A stretch of DNA of 64,000 bases from Cheiracanthium punctorium (Eukaryota > Arthropoda > Arachnida > Araneae > Cheiracanthiidae): the NCBI GenBank assembly GCA_038373885.1, contig JAWZYV010016557.1, positions 1-64,000 on the forward strand. Direction: 5' to 3'. This document shows positions 1 through 10,140 of this stretch, in pieces; positions within the stretch are counted from its first letter, which is position 1; each line of letters opens with the position of its first letter. The notes beneath the pieces were generated by a model that made no database searches, was not told where the DNA came from, and saw only the letters and a list, made by a program, of their open reading frames with translations. The translations under genes were made by a program, and so were the position numbers.

Positions 1-277
1 GCTCGTCATTTCCCGTAAAAAAATTGTCACGATTATTTTTAGCAGCACTGACATCTGCTGAAAAATGGAAAAATGCGAGAACAGCCGGATAGATTGCCCA
101 ATGCTGAAAAAAGGGCAGCCGTTGCCATCGCTTGACTTAACTAACAGCAAGATGGCGGACGATCGAAACGTTCATCGCGTGCCACAGATCTACAGACCCT
201 TTTTTTGACGCAGCTGGCTGTGCGCAACGACTGCCCTTTTTTCAGCTTTGGGAAAGGGTTGCGCCTCAAAGGGTTAA
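1..277 (+). mobile_element. TTAA-flanked MITE, family A, cut by window edge
   Basis: This is the right-hand part of a miniature inverted-repeat element that recurs about nine times in the window. It ends in GCGCCTCAAAGGGTTAA at 277, the typical family end with a TTAA target site. The body has the shared phrases GATGGCGGACGATCGAAACG and TTCATCGCGTGCCACAG. Its left end lies outside the window. TTAA target duplication and CCCT-type ends are characteristic of piggyBac-like transposons, so a piggyBac-mobilised MITE is inferred. There is no coding capacity. Confidence 0.8.
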
Positions 278-440
278 ATTTTTACGGGTTTCCTTGTGTT
301 GAAAGAAAAATGATCCGATCAGAGATACTATATTAAAACTTTATAGATTTAAAGTATTAAAATCGTTTAAATATTTACAAAACGTGCTTTTAAAAACTGC
401 GCAACTTGATACATCGAATAAAGCACTGTTAAATTGTAAA

Positions 441-504
441 ATGCGTTATAAAATATTAATAATTAAATAATTTATTATTTAATTATTAATATTTTATAAC
501 GCAT
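441..504. repeat. Perfect AT-rich hairpin
   Basis: Two 30-base arms, beginning ATGCGTTATAAAATATTAAT and ending with its exact complement, are separated by 4 bases. The sequence after it (505-548) repeats part of the arm again. It is probably a remnant of a foldback element and has no coding content. Confidence 0.8.
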
Positions 505-560
505 ATAAAATATTAATAATTAAATAATTATATTAATAATTAAATAATGACGAACATTGT

Positions 561-735
561 CCGATGGCTAAAGCATGAAGTTCCAGCGTTCTGCCTTCCT
601 ACGCAGTTGTCGATCTGGAGTTTTGGGATGTTTTCCCCAGATGTAACGTAAATACTCGTTACGCCCCCTTAAAACGTGCTCGCTCAAAACATTTTTCTCT
701 TTGGAAGATAGCCCTAGTATGCTTTGCCTGAACAA
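561..735 (+). mobile_element. tRNA-derived SINE, 5'-truncated copy
   Basis: This segment aligns by eye with the better copies at 2619 and 23791. The shared core runs GTTCCAGCGTTCTG, then GTCGATCTGGAGTTTTGG, then CCAGATGTAACGT and a TAGCCCTAGTATG-like tail ending in CTTTGCCTG. The tRNA-like head is mostly missing. It is an old, diverged copy. Confidence 0.65.
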
Positions 736-2183
736 ATCAACAATATTAAATAATTGCGGGGATACTGTTTCTTTATTGTAGAAGAGGAAAATAAATCACC
801 CATCAACATCTTGTTTTCTTCAAGCACTTTTCAAAGTTTCTGCAATTCACTTTATTTATGAATTTAACTTTGAAATCACCAAAATAAAATAAAAATATTT
901 AAATAAAAAGTGTTAAGAAATGCACGTTTATTCCGGGTATTAGTTTGAATTCAAGCATTTATTTTAAATGCATAATTTATTTGATGAAACTTATCGTAAT
1001 CAGTATTTTGTTTTAAAGTTTGTCTTTAGTTAAAGGAAGTCAAAATTTATAGTTTATTCCAAGGAAAATATATTCTTGGAAAAACTTTTCGCTATACAAT
1101 ATCTACAAAAACCTTTTAATTAATCTCTCTAAAAATGTAATTTCTGCTTACATTAATAATTCATATGTATTTGTATCAAATTGTCTACTTAGAGTATTTA
1201 TTATTAAAGCGGACTACACTCGAGGTTTTTTCTTTTCTTTTTTTTCGGGGGGGGGGGGGAGGAGGGGAGAGATTATTTGCTGATAAAAAAAAATTCTTAT
1301 AGTATATTTCATTTTCTTTCTAGGTTTGGCAATATGAAACACATTTCGGGAGAGGGGCAAAAGTTTTGTAATGCCACAGCTAACTGCTGTTCATAAGTTA
1401 AATGAAGGGGGCATATCCATTTGATTAGACTAAATAAATATGATAATCAAAAATTTTGGCCCTATTAGCCCCCTTGCTGTACTTCCTGTGCGTCGTGTAA
1501 TGTAAATGAATATCTATATAAGCATATAATTTAAATTGTATAATTACTATAGTAATTACTTAACTATAATGACTATTTTTATTTTTGTTCGATTATTATA
1601 ATTTCGTACTTTTAAAGTTACAGAAGAATTCATTAATTTTCTTTTCATAAGAATGAGTATGATTTAAAATTCCCTCAAAAAAGTTTCAGTTTATATCGAA
1701 CCAATAGCTTTTTCATAAGTATTGAGAAAAATCGCTTTGAATTCGAAGACATAAACATGTGATTCTTTCATCCCATTCGGCTTTTGTATTTTGAAGACAG
1801 GAAGGCGCTGAAGCACAGAATTGATAAGAGAGCTCTGAGAGGGGGAGGAGGGACTATCGCTAAGTTGAATTCTGTAATCCCCGATCTCGTTACCGACCTT
1901 GATGAGGAGAAATAGTCGTAAATCTCTCTTCTCTTCCCCAACATTTCCCACCCCATTCTGGGGTTGCCGCGGATTCTGGGACGACACCGTCCCAGCCTCC
2001 TATCTTCCCAGAGATCGGCAATGGTAAACCTAAAGTTTATTGCTTTTCTCCCCCTCATCCCCGTTGTTTAGAGAGGGGGAGTACAGTTTCACTTAGAGGA
2101 CGCTCCCTCATACTCTCCCCTCCGTTGGAAATAAAAATAATTACTGCTTGCTCGGCAATGGTCTTTGAAAGCAGCTACAGAAG
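736..2183. other. AT-rich stretch without recognised gene
   Basis: AT-rich DNA with a C/T run followed by a G run near 1226-1260. The stretch 1790-2060 is more GC-rich and open on the minus strand for about 98 codons (1691-1987). The predicted protein shows no motif I recognise, and a second frame overlaps it fully, so I do not call a gene. The words CTATCGCTAAGTTG near 1855 resemble a motif shared by several repeats later in the window. Confidence 0.4.
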
Positions 2184-2350
2184 CAGAGTTGGGCAAAATA
2201 CATAAAAAAATGTATTTTCGATGCAAAATACAAATTACATTTATTCAAACACAAAAAATGACAAAATACAAAATGCTTTCTAAATTGAAAAAATACAAAA
2301 TACATTTATTTTCTTAATACATACAAAATACGAAATACGTCTAAAACTTC
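2184..2350. repeat. AAAATAC-rich MITE-like repeat
   Basis: It starts CAGAGTTGGGCAAAATACAT and continues as a degenerate array of AAAATACAAA-type words. MITEs beginning with a CAG...TTGGGCAAA type end and filled with simple words are common in arthropods. The right end is not clear here, so the boundaries are approximate. Confidence 0.45.
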
Positions 2351-2567
2351 AATTAAGTAAAAAAAAAATTTTTTTTTACACATATACATGAGTTTTTCCT
2401 GGAATCTTTCCTGGAATTGCATCTTAAAAGGCATGAAAGTAAAAATGTGTGACAAGTATTTATTGAACGTTATTTTTCAGTGATAATGAATGGAATTGAA
2501 ATATAAAATTAAATATATTTCTAAACAAGAGTTGAATTTTATTTCTACTTTAAGATATATTTATAGC

Positions 2568-3065
2568 CTTACCATCGCACAGTAGTTATGTCACTGAAAA
2601 TGGTAGACTGCCGAAGAGCCTCACCATGGCACAGTGGTTATGTCACTGAAAATGGTAGACGGCCGAAGTGTGAAGGTCCCTGGTTCGGGTCCCATCGCGC
2701 GGTCGTCGATCTAACGGTCTGGAGTTTTGGTAGGTTTTCTCCAGATGTAACGTGAATACGCGTTAGAACCCCTTAGAAAGTCCTCCTACCAAGGTATCCC
2801 TCATCCTAGGCAGATACCCCTCGCGCAGGTTTGCCTTAATCACACACAATCACACACAATCACAATGTAGACTGCCGAAGAGTGAAGGTCCCGGGATCGG
2901 GTCCCATCGAGCAGCTGTCGATTTAACAGTCTGGTTTTTTGGTAGGTTTTTTCCAGATGTAACGTGAATACGCTTTAGAACCCCTTAGAAAGTTCTCCTA
3001 CCTAGGCACCTTCCCATCCTTGGCAGATTGCCCTAGTATAGCGTTGCCATAATCACGCAAACACA
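2568..3065 (+). mobile_element. Cluster of three tRNA-derived SINE copies
   Basis: Three head-to-tail pieces of one SINE lie together. The first is a 5' fragment (2568-2618). The second is a near-complete copy (2619-2866) and the third a 5'-truncated copy (2867-3065). The full copy has a Pol III A-box-like TGGCACAGTGG near 2627 and a B box GGTTCGGGTCC at 2682-2692, followed by the tRNA-unrelated body (TCTGGAGTTTTGGTAGG, CCAGATGTAACGTGAATACG) and a short CACACAAT tail. The heads read like a degenerate tRNA. Tandem arrangement suggests insertion into an earlier tail or unequal exchange. Confidence 0.8.
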
Positions 3066-4329
3066 AGATACATTCATATATTACTACAAAAGATTATATT
3101 ACTATAAGATTGTGATGGAGGAGTGGAACAATATCAGCCTTGATGTTTTAAGTAAAGGACTTTCATCTTTGAAATCAAGATGCAATATGATGGTTCAAAG
3201 AAAGGGCTATCAGACTGAACACATTAGAAAATAAAATTCTTATATTTATTTCTATATATATCTTTGCAAAATCGTTACAAAAATGTGTGAACACCCTCTG
3301 TAGGGTACTTGCGGGAAAACCCGAAAAAAAAAAAAAATCTTTGCGGAATATTACTTAAATGAAATTAATTTACGTTTCACAAATCACCCGTGCATGAAGA
3401 TTTTCTTAACATTAAACTTGTAAATGCCTCTGTCACATTGCTCAAGAGTTCTTTAGAAGAATTGCAAAAAATATTTAACATGAATTTAAGAAAATGCTTT
3501 TAAAAAGAATTTGACGGGTTTTTTTTTTTTTTTCACTTTTACAATGTTCTATATACGGTTAATGGGTCAAATATTTCAGGCTCTACAAATACTCAAGAGA
3601 ACACATTAAATTACGATATATGTTTCCGAAAAAAAAAATCTAATTTTCTCTTTTCTCGGACCAAAAGTTTAAACTTTAGAATGTCTAAAACTTTAGAGGA
3701 TTTTGTCGAACTACTTATTAGTTATTAGCATCAGATATTATTAAATTTATACATTTATGCATAACTTGCAACTATCTTCATAAAATAGGAAAATAAATGT
3801 CAATTTATGAAACTAAACTCTTCGAATAATTTGTTGGATTCAATTAAAATATTCAGATAATTTACTTTGATTTTCAGGTAGAAATTAAACCTTCATAATG
3901 TGTGAAAGATTATTTTAGTACGTGTTTTGATACTATCTGTGCAGTTTCTAGGACAACTATAAAATGGAAGCGCCATGTCACGTGCTCCGAATACCCAGCC
4001 TAAAATAAGATCCTGCGTCCACAACTAAAACGAATAAGTAAATTTTGAGGTAAATATATGTAAATAGTTAACGCAATTTTCTTCCTTCAAATTTCCCTTC
4101 TTTTCTTTTTTTCCTTCCTTCCTGAGACAGTGAGCGCACGCATTTTAAATTAAAATTAGCGTATTTTAAAATCGTGAAAAAAATGAATAAAATATTAATT
4201 TTTTTTTTTTTTTCAAAATAAGCGATAGTAAGCGCGATGCTTCTAGCGTTTTAAAATATTTTTCTAAAGACAAGTTTTAATTATTGCTGCTGATAAAGGA
4301 ACTCTTATTATACCCTTGCTAGACATCTC
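3066..4329. other. AT-rich stretch, nothing recognised
   Basis: AT-rich DNA with homopolymer runs near 3326, 3520 and 4200. No reading frame of note, no clear repeat family and no RNA gene is visible. Confidence 0.4.
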
Positions 4330-4757
4330 CGAATGACACTGGCTGGAGTAATTTATGAGTTGCTATCTTCCCGCTTTTGCCATCCCCACTTTAGAACGGG
4401 GGCCATCCTCGTGATATTTTCCGTGAGTCTAGATTTGCAGGGTCACGCACTGATCGTTCTTGAAAAGGGGGTGAAATTCTTGGCGATCTCTTGGCGTGCC
4501 GATGTGTGGGAAGTAACCTCCCAGCCTAGTCTAAGTCTAGCTTCATTTATTGTTTGCATAATATCTATAAAATATACAAAGAAAAAAGGTGCAGTTTTAC
4601 TTACACCGCACACACTCGGACTTGGGGACTTCATCAATGACTAAGAGAAGCGGGTGACAGAGAAAGGTTGGTAGAAGCATAAAAGAAAAAAGGATAGACG
4701 ATAGGCTTTATGTCGAGTATTCAGGGTTCCAAACTCAACACTTAGAAATTTTGAATA
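4330..4757 (-). repeat. Possible 3' LTR or downstream flank of the gypsy element
   Basis: On the minus strand this segment follows directly after the polypurine tract of the gypsy element and begins with TG, as LTRs do. An AATAAA signal lies at 4546-4551 (minus strand). I looked for a matching 5' LTR to the right of gag (9310-10700) and saw no convincing copy, so the LTR call is unproven. Short open frames on both strands here encode nothing recognisable. Confidence 0.3.
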
Positions 4758-4799
4758 CATTTTTTTTTCTATTTTTTTTTCTTTTCTTTCTTTTTTTTT
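4758..4799 (-). other. Polypurine tract of the gypsy element
   Basis: A T/C-only run on the plus strand reads as an A/G tract on the coding strand, about 25 bases beyond the integrase stop codon. This is where Ty3/gypsy elements carry the primer for plus-strand DNA synthesis. The tract is longer and more A-rich than usual. Confidence 0.6.
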
Positions 4800-4824
4800 A
4801 AAGATCAATTATTTTTAATTAAAT

Positions 4825-6166
4825 TTAATCACCTTCGTGGGCTAGCTTTAATTTATCAGGAGGGAAATAATCTCTTAATTTAGAAGAGTGAACTATCTCC
4901 GTAGGTTTCTTAGTATGGTAATTAGGTTTATCAATTTCGAATGTAACTGAAGAACATTTGTTTACAATTGAATAAGGATCTGAAAAAGTAGGAGATAATT
5001 TACGTGTATTTGGGTAGTTAAATTCTTCATAAATTACAAGATCTCCTGGTTCGAAATTAGCTTCTATGAATTTATTGTCATATCTAATTTTATTTTTATT
5101 ATGAAATTCTATTGTCCTTTCTTTTGCTAATTTTCGAGCTTCATCAACAGGAGGATAGGTATTTTCCGAAATAGGTGAGTCATATGGCAATTTTCCAAAC
5201 ATTAAATACATAGGTGTAAACTTCGTTACTGAATGAGGTGTGTTATTATATTCACTAACAACCTGCTCTAGTAACTTAGTCCAAGGAATTTTAGAAGGTG
5301 AAGAGTTAACTTTACATTTTAATCTAGTAACTATGGATTGATTTACCCTCTCTACTTTTCCATTTGTCTGTGGATGATGAGCTGAAGTTAATAGTTGTTT
5401 AATATTGTAGTTCTTGAGAAATTTTTTAAAACGCGAAGCAGTAGAAGCTGCATTTCTATCACTAAGTATCTTTTGAGGAACTTGAATGTTGAATATTTGT
5501 TTTAGACAGTTTACATAGGTTTCAGTAGTGACACTTTTCGAAGGAAAGGCCCAAATATATCTTGTAGCATGGTCAATTATTAGATGTAGATATTTTTTTG
5601 TTGAATTGTAATAGTTGAAACCTCCTACAGTATGAATCGAAAGACATTCAAAGGGTTTATCAGTAGCAGGTACAGCCTGTAACAAACCAAATTTCTTCTG
5701 TTTAGGTTTTTTGTTAAATTGGCAAGTCGAACAATGTTTAACATAATTGGAAATATCTTGAGTCATGTGAGGCCAATAATAGGAAGGGGAAATTATACTT
5801 AACATTTTTTGAACACCAGAATGGCCAAAATTTTCATGTGCATTTTTCATTAAAGTTTTTCTTAAGCTCATAGGCACCACTATTTTTTTGAATCCTTTCT
5901 TATTTATGGTAATTAAATCATTAATGATTTTATATTTAGGACCATGCATATTTGTTGATTGCATAAATGCTAATTGTTGATTTTTAATTTCTTCAGCATC
6001 TAACAATAAAACCGAAGGTTGAATTAGTTGGAGATGTTGAGAAGGAGGAATCCTTGATAACATATCAGCTTCGACATTTGTTGAGCCCTTTAGGTACTTT
6101 ATTTCATAGTCAAACATACTTAATTTAAGGGACCAGCGGAATAATCTTCCTCTTAAATTTTTGACA
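4825..6166 (-). pseudogene. pol: Ty3/gypsy pol, 3' segment: end of RNase H and integrase
   Basis: This encodes the integrase of a Ty3/gypsy retrotransposon, which inserts the element cDNA into chromosomes. From its first Met at 6117 the frame is open for 430 residues. An HHCC zinc site is visible (HENFGH, then CSTC, about residues 93-134). The catalytic core keeps the second Asp (ILSDRN, near residue 220) and the Glu (GKVERVN, near 256). The position expected for the first catalytic Asp reads IHTVGG, so a His appears to replace it, a single-base change. The C-terminal part carries a GPF/Y-like FSDPY stretch and no chromodomain. The frame is separated from the upstream part by one extra T in the 7-T run at 6167-6173. 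Confidence 0.9.
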
Positions 6167-6173
6167 TTTTTTT

Positions 6174-6917
6174 AACCAAACCAATGCCGCGTGGTCAGTA
6201 TGAATGACAAATTTTTGCCCGTGAAGGTAATGATAAAATTTATCAAGGGCATCAACGATAGCCAAACATTCTAATTCAGTTATAGTGTAATTCTTTTCAT
6301 ATGATCGAAGCGATCTCGAATGATATGCAATCGGGTGCAAGATACCTGAGGCATCCGGCTGCTTCAACACAGCTCCAACTGAACAATTTGATGCATCAAT
6401 AAATACATGGATAGGTAATTTAACGTCGTATAATTGTAACACAGGTTTAGATATCAAAATATTTTTTAAGGTTTCAAAACTTTTCTGACAGTTTGTCGAC
6501 CAATCCCATTTAGCGTTTTTCTTTAACAAATCATTTAAAGGACGTCTTGATTTTGCATACCGATCAATAAATCTGTTATAAACATTTACAGAAACAAGAA
6601 ACCTCTGTAGTTCCTTTACGTTAGTAGGTGGCTTCAAATTTTTGATAATTTCAATATTAGCATTATCTGGAGTAATTTGACCTTGTTTAACCTCATACCC
6701 TAAAAATTTTATAGTGTCCTTAGCAACGTTACATTTAGATAATTTCAATTTAATATTTTCCTGCAAACAAATTTGGAAGATAGTTTCTAAATGCCGCATA
6801 TGTTCTTCCATAGAAGAAGAAAAAACCATTATGTCATCAAAATAATTATAGGCAAATTTAATTTTATATTTATTTAATATTCTTCTCATGACTCTGTTAA
6901 ATATAGCAGGCCCTGTC
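6174..6917 (-). pseudogene. pol: Ty3/gypsy pol, middle segment: RT C-half and RNase H
   Basis: This part holds the second half of reverse transcriptase and the RNase H domain. The frame resumes right after the TTAA element with KTGPAIFNRVM, followed by the polymerase active site YFDDIMVF, FLGYEV, and the thumb and connection (LQRFLVSVNVYNRFI). The RNase H signatures are HVFIDASNCSVGAVL, ITELECLAIVDAL and FVIHTDHAAL. If the 377-base insertion at its 5' side is ignored, the frame matches the upstream pol segment. At 6167-6173 a homopolymer indel shifts the frame and ends translation shortly after. The few codons before 6917 in the long open frame belong to the inserted MITE. Confidence 0.9.
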
Positions 6918-7298
6918 TTAACGCTTTGAAGACGGGCGGTCGATTTTTCAACCAAGCCGTAGAACACCTTAAAGGACGGGCTTGGTTCATATTTCGACCA
7001 ACTAATGCTTTCCCCCTCTGTAATTGTTCACCTGTACTGGACCGGAGGGGAGAGATGTCAACATTCATCCATCAATTCAGTTGCACCTCACTTCCTGAAA
7101 AGGAGGATATACACGTAAAGCCAATCCCTTCTTGAAGAAGTTCATTTTACTTCGGGGGCGGGAAAGAGTAATCCATCAATGATTGTTGCAAAATAGCAGC
7201 TTCAGCTAAGAGTCACTGAAATGGGGGAAAGCATTTTTCAGATGCTCCCGTCCTTCTGAAACAGCACGGCCAAAATTTGCCCGCCGTGAAAAGGTTAA
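6918..7298. mobile_element. TTAA-flanked MITE inserted in the RT domain
   Basis: The element lies between TTAA at 6918-6921 and TTAA at 7295-7298. Its ends are TTAACGCTTTGAAGACGG and, on the other strand, TTAACCTTTTCACGGCGG, with the shared core of a terminal inverted repeat. Taking out 377 bases (one TTAA plus the element) restores the conserved RT frame exactly, which makes the insertion certain. It is a different subfamily from families A and B. It has no coding capacity; short frames in it are accidental. Confidence 0.92.
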
Positions 7299-8286
7299 TG
7301 CCAAATGGCAAGACCTGGAACGTATAGAGACCTGTATTAGTTACAAAGGCTAGTTTTTCAGTATCTTGAGGGTGGATGGGCACATGCCAAAATCCAGACG
7401 CCAAATCAAGAGTTGAGAATATTTTCGCCCCACTTAGTTTATCTAATAAACTGTCAATACGTGGCAAAGGCTCGGCATCATTTTTTACTATATTATTTAA
7501 TTTACGATAATCCACACACAGTCTAGTTTTGGTACCCTCGTCGCGTTTATACGCTAAAGTGACGGGTGCAGCATAGGGCCTATTGCTTTCCTTAATTAAG
7601 CCAGCTTTTAATAATTGTTCAATCTGAGAATTAATTTCGTCTTCCTCTTTAGAAGAGGTTCGATAAGGCCTGAGGCAAACAGGTAAGTCAGAAGTTAAAT
7701 TTATACGTTGAGGTTCTAAATTAATACGACCAATATCATATTTATTTTTTGCAAAGATTTTCTCATATTTATTTAATAATTCCTCTAATTTTGGATTGAT
7801 AGCTTTATAAACAGTCTGAGGGGGAACGCTTTCCTCAGAGGCTTTGCTATCGGTTGAAGAACTGGGTTGATTTAAATGTAGAGACATAGGTAAGGCATCA
7901 TAATTGTATAAAGGTAATCTAACATTATTTTGAAAAACACATAAATTCACACAATCAATGCATAAACAAAACTTTTTACACTCTGGTAAACCCAATATGG
8001 CATATGGCAGGCTTGAATATACTATAAAAAATTTTACACACTGAGTAATATTTCCAATTTCTAAATTAACATAACACACTGTATCAAGTATCAGCAGTCC
8101 ATCTGCCTGAGTAACATTTAAAGGTGAGACTCTCTGTACTTCTAAATTAAATCGTCCAACAAAACTTTGCGGCAAGACAGAGAGTGTAGAGCCAGTGTCT
8201 ATGACACAGGGAACACTTAAAAATTCAAAATTGTCAATTTTGGGTTGAGTTAATTTTTTCCTTAGGTACCCGGGTACGGTAAATAG
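7299..8286 (-). pseudogene. pol: Ty3/gypsy pol, 5' segment: protease and RT N-half
   Basis: This segment begins immediately after the gag stop codon and stays in the gag frame. The aspartic protease active site is DTGS in CVIDTGSTLSVLP (about 8180-8200), followed by the flap and AILGLPE. The RT N-half has YRTSSKEEDEI, GLIKESNRPYAAPV, RLCVDYRKLNN and the first catalytic Asp in FSTLDLASGFWHVPI, ending at LPFGI where the MITE interrupts. The first Met in the frame is at 8175, inside the protease, so pol must be made as a Gag-Pol fusion and not from its own start. Translation running into the MITE stops at 7213. Confidence 0.9.
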
Positions 8287-8289
8287 TCA
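8284..8289 (-). promoter_or_regulatory. In-frame TGA-CTA junction between gag and pol
   Basis: The gag frame ends with TGA and the next codon is CTA; the same frame continues open through protease and RT. TGA followed by CTA is a known leaky stop context, permitting readthrough in several animal genes and viruses. The arrangement resembles the gag-stop-pol design of elements that make Gag-Pol by suppression. The alternative is a recent nonsense mutation in an element that normally has one fused frame. Confidence 0.6.
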
Positions 8290-9309
8290 TAAGTTCTCTT
8301 CTCGCGAGGTCTCAGTACCATTATTTTGTGAATTTAAAATAGTGGCGTTCGAAGTCATATTCGGGTGAGTCATATTGGGTGTCGCGTATGGGTTTGTCGC
8401 AATTTGGTTGTTACTTTTAAAGGGACAATTATGCGTCCAATGGAAAGCATTACTTATCCCTAGCCCCTCACATTTTCTACATGGAGTTCCAGGTAGTGTG
8501 CTTTCTTGGTAATTGACATTATTTTGGTGGTGTAAACTTTGAGGACTTTGAGATAGGGGTCGAAAACGGGGCCAATGATTTATTTGGGTTCGCCCTTGGG
8601 TTGAATTATGAATTGGTTGATGCCAATTTGGTCGGTTATAAACAGGAGCATGGTAGGGTCTAAAATTCCGAAGCTTGGGTGTAAAGTAACTAGAATTTTG
8701 TGCATTATTGGGCGAGGAAGTAAAGCTTGCCTGTTGGGGCGGTTCGTGAATTTTAATTAATTTTGACGCTACCTTAATCCACTCGGTGGCACTACTGGGT
8801 GGTTGCAGGGTTAAAAGAGCTCTCACATTACTAGGAAGACCATTGGTCAATCCTTCTAATATTATATTATTAGGTAGCCCCAATTTTCTACCTATTTCTA
8901 ATTTTTCATGAAAATAAGTTATAAGATTCGAAATTTTTTCTAGTTTTAAATTTGTAAAATCCATGAAAGTAAAGACGGTACATGAAATATGTTTTTCTCT
9001 CAGTATTTCAATTAATTCTTGCCAATTTTTACAATTTGAAATATTATTTATGTATGTTGTTAAGGCAGACCCCTTAAGAAATTTTCCTATATTTTGAAAT
9101 TTCCAGTCTTCATCTTTATTTTGTTGTAAGCAACACTGTTCGTAATATGCTATCCAACTTTCAAAACTCATATTATCTTCAAAATTAAAGGGGGCAATAA
9201 ATTCATCACTTTTTTGCAGGGACATAGTGGCAATAGTTTGTGTATTTTCTTTACCATCTAACGACATGCTGAATTTTTTTTCTAAATTTTTACCTGAACG
9301 GAGAAGCAT
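8287..9309 (-). CDS. gag: Ty3/gypsy Gag
   Basis: A 340-residue Gag-like structural protein, starting with ATG at 9309. It packages the element RNA into particles in the cytoplasm. The N-terminal two thirds are capsid-like and helical (FESWIAYYEQ, FLKGSALTTYINNI, WQELIEILREKH, LTNGLPSNVRALL). A Pro, Asn and Gln-rich linker follows, then one zinc-knuckle-like cluster (CRKCEGLG...HWTHNC, about residues 276-294) that departs from the standard CCHC spacing. The frame is intact and ends in TGA at 8287. It is the only complete open frame of the element. Assignment rests on position, capsid-like helices and the Cys/His cluster. Confidence 0.8.
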   Translation of the reverse strand: MLLRSGKNLEKKFSMSLDGKENTQTIATMSLQKSDEFIAPFNFEDNMSFESWIAYYEQCCLQQNKDEDWKFQNIGKFLKGSALTTYINNISNCKNWQELIEILREKHISCTVFTFMDFTNLKLEKISNLITYFHEKLEIGRKLGLPNNIILEGLTNGLPSNVRALLTLQPPSSATEWIKVASKLIKIHEPPQQASFTSSPNNAQNSSYFTPKLRNFRPYHAPVYNRPNWHQPIHNSTQGRTQINHWPRFRPLSQSPQSLHHQNNVNYQESTLPGTPCRKCEGLGISNAFHWTHNCPFKSNNQIATNPYATPNMTHPNMTSNATILNSQNNGTETSREENL

Positions 9310-10140
9310 TTAATAATTGCATTCAGAATTTTTATTTAGCAACATTAATAATAATACTGCAATAAATTTACAAAATCTTACCTTAATGAAAATACTATAT
9401 TAATGAAAAAAAATGCAGATATATCAAAAATTTTTTTTTTTTCATCAACACTAAAATAGCCCTTTAAAATAACACACACACAATTAATAACCATTTAAAT
9501 ATAATACTCTAATGTTCACTTCAACTCTGAAATTAAAATCGCTTACTTTTACGAAAGAAATCAATATCCGCAAGTTGAAATCGTCATTCTTCAACAATAA
9601 ACTAAACAAACAAAAAAAATCTTCTCTCGCAAGTTTAAGGCAGGCAGGAGAAAGAGGTTCCGTCAACCTAAGTTGTACGCACAAAAACAAAAATATTCGG
9701 CACGGAGAAAAGGGGGAAATAATTCACCAGTTGCACACACTTCTCGTGGGGGCCTGTTTTGGGTGCAATGAAGACAGTGAAATTTGACGCACCGCCGCGC
9801 CGTAATGATGACAGGAGTTTCTCTTGGTTTGTGGCGAACGTGCGAAAAAGAAAAAAAAAGATGAATTAGGAGGCGCAGATTTCGGTATGATGAGCGCTGC
9901 AGAAATACCGCATAGGCTGTTCATCAATGCAGACGTTCTTCCATTTCGGCATTAACGGCGTAGAACGTACAGGACGCTCTGTGAAGTACTTCAGAAGATA
10001 ACCTGACTCATCAGTCGGTATTGAAATCTCCCAGAGCAGGGCTCGACGAAGTTGGCCGGCGGAGAGCGGACTCAAGGGAGTAGGCCGGCTGATCGGCGAA
10101 GAGGCGCGCTGCATCTCCTGCGAACGATGGACGATGAACC
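9310..10140. other. Region upstream of gag: probable leader, LTR not resolved
   Basis: This should contain the leader, primer-binding site and 5' LTR of the gypsy element. The part next to gag is AT-rich. The part 9780-10140 is GC-rich and open on the minus strand for 82 codons (9866-10114) without recognisable motifs. I could not match any of it to the sequence beyond the polypurine tract, nor point to a clear primer-binding site. Confidence 0.35.

Noticed and set aside
1691..2058. Overlapping minus-strand frames of 98 and 96 codons
   Set aside because: Two frames overlap fully, neither with a known motif, in a moderately GC-rich patch. Chance is the simpler reading.
4460..4500. GGTGAAATTCTTGG, a phrase also found in 18S rRNA
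   Set aside because: Only about 14 bases match, and neighbouring conserved rRNA sequence is absent, so this is chance.
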